The notes beneath the pieces are model-generated. The model saw only the letters and a list, made by a program, of their open reading frames with translations. It was not told where the DNA came from and searched no databases. From Macrosoma leucophasiata (lineage: Eukaryota > Arthropoda > Insecta > Lepidoptera > Hedylidae), in NCBI GenBank assembly GCA_036365455.1, contig JAWQUS010000020.1, positions 1,523,001 through 1,587,000 of the forward strand: a stretch of 64,000 nt of DNA, written 5' to 3'. The translations under genes and the position numbers were made by a program. Below, one piece after another: positions 9,420 to 20,848 of the stretch. Numbering within the stretch: position 1 is the stretch's first letter; each line of letters begins with the position of its first letter.

Positions 9420-11167
9420 TTGGAGACACCACAGGGTATTTTAGGCTCAGACATATATATATATTTAGACATTGCTACACACTTTGAAGATTACTTTGCT
9501 AATATTCCATTCAAAATTGCGGCACCTTTAAATTCTTCTAATGGAATATCGATTGACATTCTTAAAAGGAACGTAGAGCCTTGTCATATTAAACTAACTT
9601 TTAGTCATATTAGTCCACAAACAATCATATCCATATTTAATCAGCTCAAAAACAAAGTTACTGAAGATATTTATGGTATGTCTGTTAAAGTGTGTAAGTC
9701 GATTATTAGTACTGTAGCACCTCATTTATCTTCAATTTTTAATTTATGTATTGATCAGGGAATCTTTCCGGATTTGTTAAAACTGAGCAAAGTCGTACTA
9801 TTATTTAAATCAGGGGATAGTAAAGACCCGAATAATTATAGGCCAGTATCTGTTCTTCCCGTTATTAGTAAAGGTTTCGAGAAAGTGATACTTAATCAAT
9901 TGCTGCAGCACTTTAATAAAAATAAGATCTTACACCACCAACAATTTGGTTTTACAAAAGGTTGTAATACAATTGATGCCGGTGTTGCTTTACTTAAACA
10001 TATTTATGAAGCTTGGGAAGATTCGCAGGATGCTATAGGAATCTTTTATAAGCATTTGACTGCGTGGACCATAATACGTTAAAGTGCAAACTTGAACACT
10101 ATGGCCTTGGATGTAAAGCCCTTCAACTTATTGAATCATATCTAGAAAATCGGGAACAGAAAATACAAGTTAACGGAGTAAAATCACCAGGCTCTAAAGT
10201 AGAAATGGGTGTACCACAGAGCTCGATATTAGGTCCATTTCTGTTTTTAGTATATATAAATGATTTGCTCCATTTGATGCCCATCAGTGAGCCTAATACA
10301 ATTTTATTTGCCGATGATACCTCGCTGGTCTTGAAAGTGAATAGAAAAGAACCAAATTATGATACTATTAATAAAGCCATACAAGAAGTACATAATTGGT
10401 TTACAGTAAATAATCTTGCATTAAATAGTAAAAAAACTAAACGTATTCGTTTTACTCTTCCAAATGTCAAAAGTAAAGAAGGAGGAATATTCTTCAACAA
10501 TGATAAAACACAATTTGTTAGTGAAGCTGTCTTCTTGGGTATAACGCTTGATTCAAAATTGCAATGGGGTCCTCATATTAAACTGTTAGGAAAACGTCTA
10601 AGTTCTGCTGCTTATGCCGTCAGGAAGATTAGACAGTTAACGGATGTCGACACTGCGAGACTCGTTTATTTCAGCTACTTTCACAGTGTCATGTCCCACG
10701 GTATTTTGTTGTAAGGTCGGGCAGCTGAAATTGATTCAATATATATATTACAAAAGAGAGCTATTAGAGCGATATATAACTTAAATAGTCGTATAGACTC
10801 CTTGAAAGAATTATTCAAGCAAATAAATATAATGACGGTCCCTTGCCAATATATTTATGAAAATATATTGTATGCTAGGAAAAACTTGCACTTATTTAAG
10901 AAAATTAATGATATACATACTTATAATACCAGAAATAAAAATAAATTAGTATTTCCAAGTTTTCGCCTATCGAAAACACATACAGGTTTCTTAACATGTT
11001 GTATACAGTTTTATAAAAAAATTCCGCCAAACATTCTTGAACTTACAGATAATAAATTCAAGTCATGTATTAAACGCACACTATGTAAAAATGCGAACTA
11101 TAGACTTGATGACTATCTAAAGGAAAGAGATGCCTGGACAAATGCTGGTTTAGCTCCACAAGACTAA
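9420..11167 (+). pseudogene. LINE A reverse transcriptase, three broken pieces
   Basis: Three frames (9420-10082, 10064-10714, 10802-11167) together cover a LINE reverse transcriptase and its C-terminal region. Visible motifs are FPDLLKLSKVVLLFKSGDS, NNYRPVSVLPVISKGFEKV, HHQQFGFTKG, the catalytic FADDTSLV, and FLGITLDSKLQWGPHI. Two defects bear on activity. Near 10050-10066 a deletion removes the F-x-D-L part of motif A, so its catalytic Asp is gone and FDCVDHNTL resumes in another frame. The motif usually reading VPQGS has become VPQSS. A further stop lies after 10714. The protein would have copied LINE RNA by target-primed reverse transcription. Confidence 0.88.
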
Positions 11168-11644
11168 ACAATAATTTTGTGAAATGAATGTGCACTGTAC
11201 TTGATATTGTAAAACATAGTTATAAGTGTCATATTGTGAAAATAGTTTTAAGGAACATATTTTGAAAAAACCCTACTGAGTTTTGTTTTGGCAGGTTTTT
11301 TCTCTGTAGTTGTGGGCTTTGGAACTCTGCCAGTGAATGACAAAGAATGTCCAATATTTTTTTTGTTTAGTCTTATCTAGCCGTTTGTAAAAGAGAGTAT
11401 GGAACATTCTGTTGATACCTATTTTTATTATTAAGTATTTTTGGACTATTATTAATTTATTTACTTTGACATATTAACCAACGTATCAGTTGTTATTCGT
11501 TTTAATTTTACATTTGTAATTTGACTTATCACAAGCAAATTCTATTATTTCCAAGTGATTAAATTAATTTTTGAGTTTGAGTTTTTAGTTTGAGTTCCAG
11601 CAAACTCTCCGGACTTTAAGTGTCGCTGATATATTTAAATTACT

Positions 11645-11881
11645 ATATACTTGCCGCTAAATGGTAGTGTTCAGTACTATCGTGTTCCGGTCAGGGGGTA
11701 ATGTACGGCCCTGTAATTCCCGGCACAGAGGCATAACTAACACCTTAGGCCTCAGGAGCGGTAGGTAACGCATCTGCATTTTGACCTCTGGTCTTTCTGT
11801 GGGTGTCTAAAGGCTGCAGACATCAATTAACATAAATGTGAGCTGCATGCTTGTTTGCCACTTTCATAACATAAAAAACAA
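11645..11881 (+). repeat. R280 copy, lacking the 5' hairpin
   Basis: TATACTTGCCGCTAAATGG through CATAACATAAAAAAC. It sits about 50 bp after the LINE A tail. Confidence 0.85.
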
Positions 11882-11934
11882 ATCTGCAACGCTTGATATA
11901 CCGGATTCATTCGGTGAGAGTAAGTGCTATTCCT

Positions 11935-12080
11935 TTTTTTTATTTTAATTTTTCGGAAGTTTTTCACTGTTTTCCTTCGGGGTTTCCATCCATTATAGGG
12001 ACTTGCCTTCTATTGCATGATTTATAACAGAAGTGGCGAATCGTAGGTGTATTTTTATGTATGGTAAAATGCACGCGTTT
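11935..12080 (+). mobile_element. SINE family 1, very decayed body
   Basis: TTTCGGAAGTTTTTCACTG, GGCGAATCGTAGGTG and GCACGCGTTTACC follow SINE-1 body order. The match is weak. Confidence 0.3.
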
Positions 12081-12131
12081 ACCGCTACCTATCTTTGGAG
12101 AATAAAGCGTGAAGATAATAAAAATAAAACG

Positions 12132-12325
12132 AAATACGCTTACACTCACAACCCCTTAGTAGGTATAAGCCTGTGTCGTGACTGGCGTTGTACACATACA
12201 ACATATACACAAACACCCAGTCCCGAAACAAATATCTGTAGGCCATACAAATATTTGTCCCGGTGCGGGGATCGAACCCGCGACCCTTCGAATCAAACGG
12301 TCATCTCACACCACTGGACTAACCA
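12132..12325 (-). mobile_element. SINE family 2
   Basis: On the plus strand, TACGCTTACACTCACAACCC through CGGGGATCGAACCCGCGACC and CCACTGGACTAACC, the reverse complement of the 6.8 kb copy. Confidence 0.85.
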
Positions 12326-12520
12326 AAGATACGTTGAAGTTACGTTTTATGAATAAATTTAAAATTAAACATCTGTCTTACTTAAATAGCTAAAAGGCTA
12401 GTATTCGGATTATTTTTAATTGAGCCTCTTCTAATCGGATAACGATTGACGTCTTGGAGAAATTAATAATTTTATGCAGTAGACTCAATGGAAACTCTTA
12501 AATACCCTTTTTATTATTTA

Positions 12521-12812
12521 CTAGCTATGCCCGCGACTTTGCCCGCGTGAGAAATTATGATTGTTCAGTATCCGAACGAAGTTGTGAGCGCAGCTAGTAT
12601 AAAAGTAGCCTTAGTTACTCCTTATTACATCAGCTATCTGCCAGTGAAAGTCCCGTCAAAATTGGTTCCGCCGTTCCCAAGATTCGACCAGCCAAACAGA
12701 CAGACAGACAAAAATTAAAAAAAATGTTGTTTGGGTTATGTACTGTGTATACCGTACATATGCATTCAGTAAAAAGCGGTTATTTTTATATTACAAACAG
12801 ACACTCCAAAAA
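12521..12812 (+). repeat. Lepidopteran repeat S, copy 1
   Basis: Starts CTAGCTATGCCCGCGACTT; contains GCCAGTGAAAGTCCCGTC, a CAGACAGACAGACAAAAATT run and GGTTATTTTTATATTACAAA. The same order recurs at 44237-44549. Such repeats are common in moth and butterfly DNA from memory; the class is uncertain. Confidence 0.75.
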
Positions 12813-12859
12813 AGTCACGTTGATATTAAGTGTTAACCGCAGCATGACATAAAAAAAAA

Positions 12860-12950
12860 ACCCTTATCCCCCTGACCTCAAGATCGAACCCGAGTCCCCA
12901 TCGAAGCAGTAGTGGCTACCAGCCACCAGCTACCAATTAACTGAGGTAGT
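12860..12950 (-). mobile_element. tRNA-derived SINE head
   Basis: Read on the minus strand: CCTCAGTTAATTGGTAGCTG as an A-box region and CGGGTTCGATCTTGAGG as a B-box region. The body is not recognised. Confidence 0.45.
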
Positions 12951-13942
12951 AAACTGTATTACTTATTCAATATAGGTATTACTGAATCGATCCCATTTAC
13001 GACCACCGAATAATACATTAAGCTTAAATTAGCACTGTTAATTAAAAGTGGATAGCGGCCACGTGTTGCACATTACACTATCGGTATATTATAGGCTTTG
13101 AGTCGTGGCCTAGAAGCCTTCATTTACTTGTCTGGGCGTGAAAGTTACTTTCTAGGATTCCATACCCAGAGGGTGAAAACAGGATTCTATTACTAAAACT
13201 CCGCTGTCCGTCTGTCTGTATGTCCGTCTGTCTGTCCGTCGATCCGAGAGTTCGTAGGTAAGTCCTTAAGTCCGACCTTCCGTCCATCCGTAAATCCGTA
13301 AGTCCGTCCGTCCGTCTGTCTGTCTGTCTGTCTGTCTTAACAGAACCAGAGGTAAAGAACATACACTTTGAGTGGTGGCCTAGAAGCCTTCATTTACTTG
13401 TCTGGGCGTGAAAGTTACTTTCTAGGATTCCATACCCAGAGGGTGAAAACAGGATTCTATTACTAAAACTCCGCTGTCCGTCTGTATGTATGTCCGTCTG
13501 TCTGTCCGTCGATCCGAGAGTTCGTAGGTAAGTCCTTAAGTCCGACCTACCGTCCATCCGTAAATACGTAAGTCCGTCCGTCCGTCCGTCTGTCTGTCTG
13601 TCTGTCTTAACAGAACCAGAGGTAAAGAACATACACTTTGAGTCGTGGCCTATAAGCCTTCATTTACTTGTTTGGGCGTGAGAGTTACTTTCTAGGATTC
13701 CATACCCACCACCACCCACCACCCACCCAGCATAGCAGTAGTGCTCAGTTACCACTAATCTGATGCAGTAAACTATTTTACTTATTCAATATAGGTATTA
13801 CCGAATCGATTGCATCCCATTTACGACCACTTAATAATATATTAAGCTTAAATTATCGCTGTTAATTAAAAGTGGATAGCGGCCACGTGTTGCACATTAC
13901 ATTATCGGTCTATTTATAGGCTTTGGGTCGTGGCCTAGAAGC
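12895..13942 (+). repeat. Local tandem duplication, 270-bp units plus flanking block
   Basis: CTTTGAGTCGTGGCCTAGAA starts units at 13096, 13366 and 13636, exactly 270 bp apart for the first two. Each unit has CCCTATTACT-type text followed by GTCC/GTCT simple repeats (about 13200-13340 and 13470-13607). The block before unit 1 (about 12955-13095) is repeated after the truncated third unit (about 13770-13920), so a larger segment was copied too. Open frames inside are only translations of GTCC repeats. Confidence 0.9.
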
Positions 13943-14302
13943 CCTGGTTTGTATTAACACATGCCCGGATTTGGTACGGAGCGGACCGCGACCGAACCAA
14001 ATCTGGCTATGTGTAGAGGAGTCTGGCGGACATAATTATTATGAATCAAGTCGAATGCGGTCCGCTCGCTCAGATTTGGACGGTGGATTCGGTTCGTATC
14101 GTGTTACTACTATTACTGTCTGGATGTGAGATTTATATAGAACAAGCTTTTGCTCACGACTTTGTCTAGGTGGAATTCGTAGCACGTCCTTACAAATTTT
14201 CGTACGATTTCCGATTTCCGTTTAGGGATTGAGTTTTGAAAGAAATTATAGCCTACGTTTGGACACGGCATCTGGACGTGTCGACCCTTTCACCCTTTCA
14301 CT
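13943..14302. other. No recognised gene
   Basis: Contains paired phrases GAGCGGACCGCGACCGAACC and GGTCCGCTCGCTCAGATTTG that partly mirror each other. No open frame of interest. Confidence 0.3.
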
Positions 14303-14573
14303 TTCATGTAATGTAAATGGAAAACAAGCATGTAATTCGAATTGTGATGTTAAGTGATAACTGTAGCCTACATACAAAGACCAGATATCAAAATGCAGAT
14401 GCGTTACCACCCCCTGAGACCTTAGTTGATATGCATGATATGATATGTTCATGTATGGGCCATACATTGCCATCTAACTGGAACACGATAGTACTAAACC
14501 ATTTAGCGGCAGATAGATTATATGATGCGTTAGTGCGTACGGATCTTCTACACTGCAACTCTACCGCCATTAA
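14303..14573 (-). repeat. R280 copy, diverged
   Basis: Poly-T-side phrase GTAATGTAAATGGAAAACAA through CCATTTAGCGGCAG and CTCTACCGCC. The 5' hairpin is badly decayed. Confidence 0.75.
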
Positions 14574-14865
14574 AAGTAAAAGTATGAACAGTTAAGATAA
14601 GACAGAGACCCGTTCGCACCCCTTGAATATAGAACTCTAAAATGTTTTATCTGATTCTCTTCGACGTTGTTTGGATCATATTTATTATTCAAATGCTCCC
14701 TCAGTGTACAGTTTTTGGCAAGCATCACAGACGGCACAGTTCCAACACGTGGCAAATACATTACGCTTCGTCCTTAAACCCTTAGGGAATGGGTTTTGAA
14801 AATCTTTACACGTTCCTTGGTTTCAACGAAATTCAAAGCCAAATTTCATGTTTATTTTTTCACAG

Positions 14866-15071
14866 GACACTTCGGCTAAAATTCCGTACCAACGCTAATT
14901 CTGGTAACCTACTACACAGACATCAATCAGGATGAGTTTACACACGGTTGTCCGCTCGCAACCTCAGTGCACGAGGGGGCCGGCATGTGGCGGTACTCGA
15001 GGGGAGGTGCAAGCTTCAAGAGGGGAAATCAGACGGGACGTCGAAGTGTCCATTCTATACGTAGTATTATT
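14866..15071 (+). repeat. Repeat family U, copy 1
   Basis: CACAGACATCAATCAG, then GGGACGTCGAAGTGTCCATT and TATACGTAGTATTATTA. Also at 26.9 kb (plus) and 56.8 kb (minus). Confidence 0.75.
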
Positions 15072-15075
15072 ACAT

Positions 15076-15310
15076 ATTGTCTGGTGATGGTGACACACAA
15101 GCATGTACCACATGGATTGTAAGTGATGACTTCAGTCTGAAGACCAAAAGGACCAGAGACCAAAATTTGCGTTGCCACCCCTTAGGCCTAAGTTGTTTTG
15201 CCTTTGTGATATTACAGGGCCAAATCTACATTCTAGTTTAATTGATCTAAAGTTTGACTTATACTGTGCTTGAGAGACCTCTAAGTTGTTATGTTTCCGT
15301 GATAGTTGCT
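15076..15310 (-). repeat. R280 remnants
   Basis: ACACACAAGCATGTACCACA through GGCCTAAGTTGTTTTGCC, then a second scrap, CCTCTAAGTTGTTATGTTTC, at about 15275. Both are diverged and incomplete. Confidence 0.55.
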
Positions 15311-15351
15311 ATTATGTAAATTTTGACATTAAACTTACTTTGTTACTTATT

Positions 15352-15650
15352 ACGTAACTTCACGCCTGTAATCCCTGAGGTAAATGCATGCATTCATTCA
15401 TACATGCAAACACTCACAATTCGACGGTTACGTTTCGGCCCATGTAACAGGTGGCGAGCCTATTGATATCCCCGGCACATTACCAAACTTCGAGGTAGTA
15501 GGAAATTTCCAAGAAATTTAAAAATTCCAATAGAACCAGAGATAAAAGATTTTACAACGTTATCTCTGATAGTCCCCGACCCGGGAATCGAACCCAGGAC
15601 CCCAGCGTAGTAGTAGACAGTGGCCTGCTACCACTAGGCTACTGAGGCAG
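15352..15650 (-). mobile_element. SINE family 1, near full length
   Basis: Plus-strand GTAACTTCACGCCTGTAATC through ACCCGGGAATCGAACCCAGG (B-box on the minus strand) to CTACTGAGGCAG. Confidence 0.85.
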
Positions 15651-15832
15651 TTTACTTATTAAAGCAGCATACCTATTTATTATTATATATAATTGATGTC
15701 ATATTTTATTTTTAATTTTTATTTAAATATATATATCTATATCTATACTTATCTATAAATATATACTTTTTTTTTATATTTTATCTAATTAATTTATGGT
15801 TGTTATTTATGTACTTATTTTATATTATTATC

Positions 15833-16247
15833 TTTTTTTTTTTTTTTTTTTTTTTATAATAAATTTGTTTATTGACAAAAAGATAGTTACATCAATTTAT
15901 ATGTTGAATCCATAGATTCCCGAACTAGTTTTCACTGTATTTCGGGATTCAGTGGCTTCTCCTGTTTATAACATGATTTTATGTCATAGAATGTCCCAAA
16001 TAATTGTACATACGTTTAAAAATAGAACTTAATTATCAGTATACAATAAAAAAAAATGCAAAGAATATAAATGTACATTAAACAAAAAAAATATATATGT
16101 TTCAAGTACCTAGCAACGTTATTTATGGTAATTTTGAAACAAAAAAAACAGGCCTGAAAGTAACTTAAAGATAATTTAGTATTAAGATTCAATGATTACA
16201 AAAAAAAGGATAGGTAAAAATGTGTGTGTGTGTGTGTGTGTGCGCGC

Positions 16248-16283
<36 letters not shown>

Positions 16284-16298
16284 GTGTGTGCGCGTGTG

Positions 16299-16351
<53 letters not shown>

Positions 16352-16428
16352 GTGTGTATGTGTGTGTGTGTGTTTTCGTGCGTGCTATTAGAGTGTCAGT
16401 TGTAGTGACGATTCGGTATTTTATTTTG
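15833..16428 (-). other. LINE B 3' region and poly-A tail
   Basis: Contains the GT tract (16220-16385), TGAATCCATAGATTCCCG (shared with 48.3 kb), an AATAAA on the minus strand about 12-18 bases before the poly-A, and the poly-A itself. Confidence 0.8.
16220..16385. repeat. GT/GTGC microsatellite
   Basis: About 165 bp of (GT)n broken by GCGC and GTGC runs, inside the 3' region of LINE B. Open frames across it in any frame are repeat translations only. Confidence 0.95.
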
Positions 16429-19416
16429 TTATGCATATAGATTTGCCAGCACGTTCTCAGTTCCTTCATAATCATAACCTTTAAGCCATATATATACAAT
16501 TTTTTTAAAGTTGTTATTGTTAACTTTTTTGATGGGCGTATTAAAATTTTTATTTTTTATTTTAAGTAATTTGTTGTATATTTGAGGCACCACAACTTCA
16601 AACTGCTTCTGTGCGAATGTAGTCTTAACCGATTTCACTGGAATTCGATCTACTCTTTTCGAAAGAACTGGAAGAGTTGGAATTATCCGGCTATGAAAAC
16701 GTCGCAGACCTTCATAGATAAATAATTTGCGAACCGTCAGTACATCTGCTTTTTCATACACCGTAGTTGTAGGCTGTCTATAAGGGAGATAGAGCAGAAC
16801 TTTCAAGACAGCACGTTGAGCTCGCTCCACTGTAATGATACTTGTTTTAGAAGCGCTGCCCCATGCACATATACAATATCTAATAAGACTTTCACACAAA
16901 GCCTTATACGTTTGTATGAGTAGGTCATAGTCCGCTACAGTCCGAAGTAATTTAAAGACGTAGATAAGTTTTCGTATTCTGGAGGTTAGTGACAGGATAT
17001 GCGTGCTCCAGTTCAATTTCTCATCTATATGGACCCCGAGGTATTTAATGACTCCGACTCGCGAAAGAGTGGAACAGTTGCAGTCTTTGGCAAGGGTAAC
17101 AGTACGATTGCATGGGAATGAATGTATTTTTAGACCAGTAATTTCATTACTACCAACAGATGTTAGGGAAAAGCACATAAATTTGGTTTTGGCCGTGTTC
17201 AAAGACAAGAGGCTGTTTTCCAACCATTCCAAAACTTTACAGAGGCCTCTCTCTGCCTTCTCTGTTACTTTTCGCCAGTCAAGATCGTGAAACAACAACA
17301 CTGTGTCATCCGCAAACATTAATAAATCCAGTCCATTCATGTTGATAGAGCAAAGATCATTAATATATATTAAAAAAAGAGAAGGTGCTAATGTGCTTCC
17401 CTGTGGTACGCCAAATGTACAAGAGGCACTCTCACTTTCGTGTTCCCCAACACGAACTTTTTGTGTTCTATCAGAAAGGTAGTCTGCGAACCAATTCAAT
17501 ATCGATCCTCTTATACCAACATTCTCCAACCTAGTTAGTAGAATAGGAATTGACACAGTGTCGAAGGCTTTCTGAAGATCCAAGAAGACGCCTATGCATT
17601 TATTTCCTTTGTCTATGTAGGACGTTATTAAAGTTGTTAATTTAAGAACTGCATCTTCTGTTGATTTTTTTTCCCTAAATCCGTACTGGTTGTTATTTAG
17701 AAGGTTATGTTTTTCTAAATAGTTCATAAGTCTTTTCTTGACAATTTTTTCTAGGACTTTAGAAAGAGTTGTAAGAAGGGATATAGGTCTATAATTAGAT
17801 GGATCGGCTTTATCACCATTTTTTAAGACAGGACAAATAATGGCTTTTTTTAAAATAGCAGGAAAAATTCCTGATTCTAGGCTTAGGTTACAAATAAATG
17901 AAATAGGCTCGGCTAGAGAATGAACACATGTCTTAAGTAAGACTGAGGTAATTTTATCCCAGCCAGGCGCACTGTGTGTTTTAAGTCCCATTATGACAGT
18001 TTTTACTTCGTGGGGATCTGTTGGTAGGAAAGACATAGATTTGGATGGAGAGTTAAAGTTTTTTGTAATAGTTGCTAAATGAGTCTCTGTACAGTTCATC
18101 ATATTGAGAGTTTTTTTAGCTAAAGAACCACCAACAGAGGTAAAGTACGAATTTACTTTATTGAGGGATTTAATTGGATCATTTTCTATATTTAATAAAT
18201 CATGTGATGGCATATTTGAGTGACTGAAGTTGCAAACTTCTTTCACAATCTTCCAAGTTTCCTTTATATTCCTTTTATTTTTTATAAATTGGTTTTTATA
18301 ATATTGCTTTTTAAGAGATTTTATTATATAATTACATTTATTCCTATATTTAATATATTGATCTTTTAGAACTATATTATTAGGTTTTTTTTTTAATTTT
18401 AGGTGCATTTTGTCCCTTTTTCGTATAGATCTAATAACACCACTTGTAATCCAAGGCTTAAGGGGTCGATTCTTTTTTTTTACTAGACTTACTTGCGTGT
18501 TATCGTTCACTATACTCAGGATTTTGGAAGAAAATAGTTCCGTAGCTAAGTTCACATTATTATGTTTGTGTATTTCTTCCCAAGTTTCCCCCGATAACAG
18601 GTCGTTAATGTTTTGGTAATCAACTGTAACTTTTTTGTATGTGGCGTAATTTTTTGCAAGTTTTACTTTGTTAATGCAGAGTATTATAGGTGAATGGTCT
18701 GTAAGTGCCTGTTCAAAAACAATAGTCCTCCATGTACATGGAGTTTTCACCATAAAGTGGTCAATACATGAGTTAACTCTAGTCGGGAGGTTTATTCCTT
18801 GTCTAAGACCATGCATTGCCATTAAAGTTAGATAATCCTGTGATGACTTAGAATAATTGCCCGGTAGAATATCCAGATTGATATCACCAGTAAAAATAAT
18901 ATTATACTCACTAATTTTGCTTAAGATTTTGTCCAGTGATGTCAAATATCTACTAACATTTACAAAACTAGGTGAACGGTATGAACACACAATTGCGTAG
19001 TTCGGTAGAATGTTAAGAACCAGACAGTTACCATCCCATATCTCAGGTTCGAAAGCGGAAACTTCTAGTTCATGTCTAACGTATGCGACCACCCCGTCAT
19101 TTTTATTTAAAAATTTCCTGGTCCAAAACTTGTTATAGTTGTTTAAGTCAGGTGGTGGGTTCAGTGGACTTGTCCAACATTCCGTCAAAACAAGTACATC
19201 CATTTTTATGTCGATACTAGACAAATACGCTATTAACAGATCAAAATTACAGTTGATACTACGTATATTTACTGTGAAGATTATTAAAGAGTTTGTATTG
19301 TTAGGGACAACTTTCAGAAATTTACCACATTCTGCTGTATTGCTGACCGACAAACACACCATATCAATTGTTTTATCGACTTCAGCAAACATAAATGAAT
19401 TATCATCCATTTTCAT
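16429..19416 (-). CDS. LINE B ORF2: endonuclease-reverse transcriptase, intact
   Basis: 995 residues with no interruption. The N-terminal third is an APE-type endonuclease: [43 protein letters not shown] and LTDHSPIIL. Roughly residues 450-780 are the reverse transcriptase: [44 protein letters not shown] (catalytic Asp), [20 protein letters not shown] and [10 protein letters not shown] (catalytic DD). The C-terminal part has [13 protein letters not shown] and the [19 protein letters not shown] region typical of CR1/Jockey-like LINEs. It would nick the target and copy LINE RNA in place. All catalytic residues I can recognise are present, so it could be active or only recently silenced. The start ATG overlaps the end of the upstream open frame by 14 bases, a layout used for coupled translation in some LINEs. 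Confidence 0.93.
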   Translation of the reverse strand: MKMDDNSFMFAEVDKTIDMVCLSVSNTAECGKFLKVVPNNTNSLIIFTVNIRSINCNFDLLIAYLSSIDIKMDVLVLTECWTSPLNPPPDLNNYNKFWTRKFLNKNDGVVAYVRHELEVSAFEPEIWDGNCLVLNILPNYAIVCSYRSPSFVNVSRYLTSLDKILSKISEYNIIFTGDINLDILPGNYSKSSQDYLTLMAMHGLRQGINLPTRVNSCIDHFMVKTPCTWRTIVFEQALTDHSPIILCINKVKLAKNYATYKKVTVDYQNINDLLSGETWEEIHKHNNVNLATELFSSKILSIVNDNTQVSLVKKKNRPLKPWITSGVIRSIRKRDKMHLKLKKKPNNIVLKDQYIKYRNKCNYIIKSLKKQYYKNQFIKNKRNIKETWKIVKEVCNFSHSNMPSHDLLNIENDPIKSLNKVNSYFTSVGGSLAKKTLNMMNCTETHLATITKNFNSPSKSMSFLPTDPHEVKTVIMGLKTHSAPGWDKITSVLLKTCVHSLAEPISFICNLSLESGIFPAILKKAIICPVLKNGDKADPSNYRPISLLTTLSKVLEKIVKKRLMNYLEKHNLLNNNQYGFREKKSTEDAVLKLTTLITSYIDKGNKCIGVFLDLQKAFDTVSIPILLTRLENVGIRGSILNWFADYLSDRTQKVRVGEHESESASCTFGVPQGSTLAPSLFLIYINDLCSINMNGLDLLMFADDTVLLFHDLDWRKVTEKAERGLCKVLEWLENSLLSLNTAKTKFMCFSLTSVGSNEITGLKIHSFPCNRTVTLAKDCNCSTLSRVGVIKYLGVHIDEKLNWSTHILSLTSRIRKLIYVFKLLRTVADYDLLIQTYKALCESLIRYCICAWGSASKTSIITVERAQRAVLKVLLYLPYRQPTTTVYEKADVLTVRKLFIYEGLRRFHSRIIPTLPVLSKRVDRIPVKSVKTTFAQKQFEVVVPQIYNKLLKIKNKNFNTPIKKVNNNNFKKIVYIWLKGYDYEGTENVLANLYA

Positions 19417-19846
19417 TTAATATTAGTATAGTAACAAGGTGCAGTAATATGAGAATTATATTTATAATTCTAAATAAAATTATAAAAGGATAGCTATCCT
19501 TAAGACCAATAAAGCTTTTTAATAGCAATCGCTTGTATTCGTGATCCGGTTGTAAAAGTATATTTTTAGCACATATTAAATATGTAATCATATTTGTATT
19601 GTATAAGATTTCGTGTGGAACTATGAGATCTTCAGTGTAGTATATATGCGTGTAGTATTTGTGTGTGTGATTAAGTGTAAAAAAGTAAAAGCAATTAAAG
19701 TTTAAGGACTTAGAACATGCGCATTTACAATAGGCTGGAACAGTAATAGGTAATTTAAAATAATTAACATTAATCAAATAACAGGCACAGCAATTACGAT
19801 TATAACATGAGGTGCAAATAACCTGACAGGTTATTAATTTATAAAG
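19403..19846 (-). other. In-frame 147-codon continuation of LINE B ORF1 after a TGA
   Basis: After the ORF1 stop (TGA followed by CTT) the same frame stays open for 147 codons and closes only at a TGA inside the first codons of ORF2. The translated stretch starts Cys-rich (TCQVICTSCYNRNCCACY, then YCKCACSK) and ends in a hydrophobic run, FIILFRIINIILILLHLV. At this base composition I estimate about 8% stop codons per position, so a run this long by chance is unlikely, though I have not tested it. It could be a read-through extension, a formerly fused ORF1, or chance. No ATG starts it; the first internal ATG is near its middle. Confidence 0.45.
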
Positions 19847-20848
19847 TCATTTAGACTTCAGATTTTCTATGTCAGCTTCATTATTGACTTTAATTAATGG
19901 AGATCCATCAGAACGCCTTAAGTATATTTTTCCTCGCGATGCCCAGCAATACTTGAAATCATTGCCCTTTGCAAACTCTCTTGCTAAAAAGAATAGTCGT
20001 TTTACCCGTGTCGTGAGGCTCTCTGAGAGAAATACAGGCTTCGGCGGCCCTTCAAGTTTTAAATTTGAAGTACTGAATTTGCAAGTTACATACTTCTTAT
20101 TATACGCCTTGATTGAACCTATAATCTTTTCTCTAAGTACACAGGTGGTCAAATCCGCGATTATCGGCTGGTTTTTATCATTTTTTGTGTTTATACGATA
20201 AACGTCGCGGATATCAGCCGTATTAATGGGTACATTCAATGCGTGCCCAACCTTCTGAACAAGATTTAGCAAGTCGTTCTTGGTTTCATCCGACTTTTTA
20301 GGAACGTTACGCAACTCTATACTAGAGCTTCGGAGGGTTCTTTCCATAAGCTCCACTTTGTCCTCCAAGGATTGAATGCAGTTACGGTCAGCTACCTTTT
20401 CATTTTCCAAAGTAGTGATCCTTGCGGCCATCTCGTCGTATTTATGGCTGAGAAATTCAATGGCAGTAGAAATTTCTCTATTTTCTTCAGTGTGTTTGTT
20501 TATCCCACCTTGGACACGATTCATGAGGGCGGAAAATTTTTCGTCTTGCTGTTTTTGAAGAGTTGAAAACATCTCCAGAATTTCAGCCCTACTAATGTCA
20601 TCACCACCTTCCCGCTTACGTTTACGCATAGTAATATTAGGTTCACTTGAAGCATGTTCCCGTGAGATGGTCGGAACTGTGATAGTGCTCAGTGTAGACG
20701 CACCATTGTCGCTTAGATTGGTATCCGACTTACAGTGAGTCCCGGATGGTAGAGCACGATTAGACGATGCAGATGGGGGCGAGTGTCTGAGCGACATTGT
20801 GTCTATAGCGCAGTACGAGTTCACGGGGATATTAGTGTAGCGCACCAA
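19847..20848 (-). CDS. LINE B ORF1: coiled-coil plus FP-like RNA-binding protein
   Basis: 333 residues from the first ATG; a second Met at residue 18 (MSLRHSPPSA) may be the real start. Residues 1-85 are Ser/Thr-rich with a basic patch, MRKRKREGG. About residues 88-175 form a likely coiled coil (EMFSTLQKQQDEKFSALMNR onwards). The rest resembles the FP-type domain found in baculoviral FP proteins and in ORF1 of some insect LINEs: ELRNVPKKSDETKNDLLN, VYRINTKND, PIIADLTTCVLREKIIGS, then FLSESLTTRVKRLFFLAREF and SRGKIYLRRSDGSP. Such proteins coat LINE RNA in the retrotransposition particle. The family match is from motif memory; the link to ORF2 rests on position. Confidence 0.85.
   Translation of the reverse strand: MVRYTNIPVNSYCAIDTMSLRHSPPSASSNRALPSGTHCKSDTNLSDNGASTLSTITVPTISREHASSEPNITMRKRKREGGDDISRAEILEMFSTLQKQQDEKFSALMNRVQGGINKHTEENREISTAIEFLSHKYDEMAARITTLENEKVADRNCIQSLEDKVELMERTLRSSSIELRNVPKKSDETKNDLLNLVQKVGHALNVPINTADIRDVYRINTKNDKNQPIIADLTTCVLREKIIGSIKAYNKKYVTCKFSTSNLKLEGPPKPVFLSESLTTRVKRLFFLAREFAKGNDFKYCWASRGKIYLRRSDGSPLIKVNNEADIENLKSK

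Larger units (their letters stand above)
8384..11596 (+). mobile_element. LINE A, 5'-truncated non-LTR retrotransposon
   Basis: Holds a broken endonuclease, a broken reverse transcriptase and a 3' region ending in TTTGAGTTTGAG-type repeats near 11596. The 3' boundary is supported by a second copy of the same 3' region at 61408-61737. The 5' end abuts an R280 copy and begins inside the endonuclease, so the first part of the element is absent. Several frameshifts and stops make it inactive. The type is CR1/Jockey-like by motif, not by a tree. Confidence 0.88.

Noticed and set aside
13120..13632. Two identical ~80-codon minus-strand frames rich in TDRQTD
   Set aside because: They come from GTCC/GTCT simple repeats within a tandem duplication.
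13160..13700. A CRISPR-like repeat-spacer array
   Set aside because: The repeats are long tandem units with internal simple repeats in eukaryotic DNA; there are no short regular repeats with unique spacers.
16182..16499. Open frames of 60-105 codons across the GT tract
   Set aside because: They are translations of the microsatellite (alternating C-V or T-H) with no independent support.
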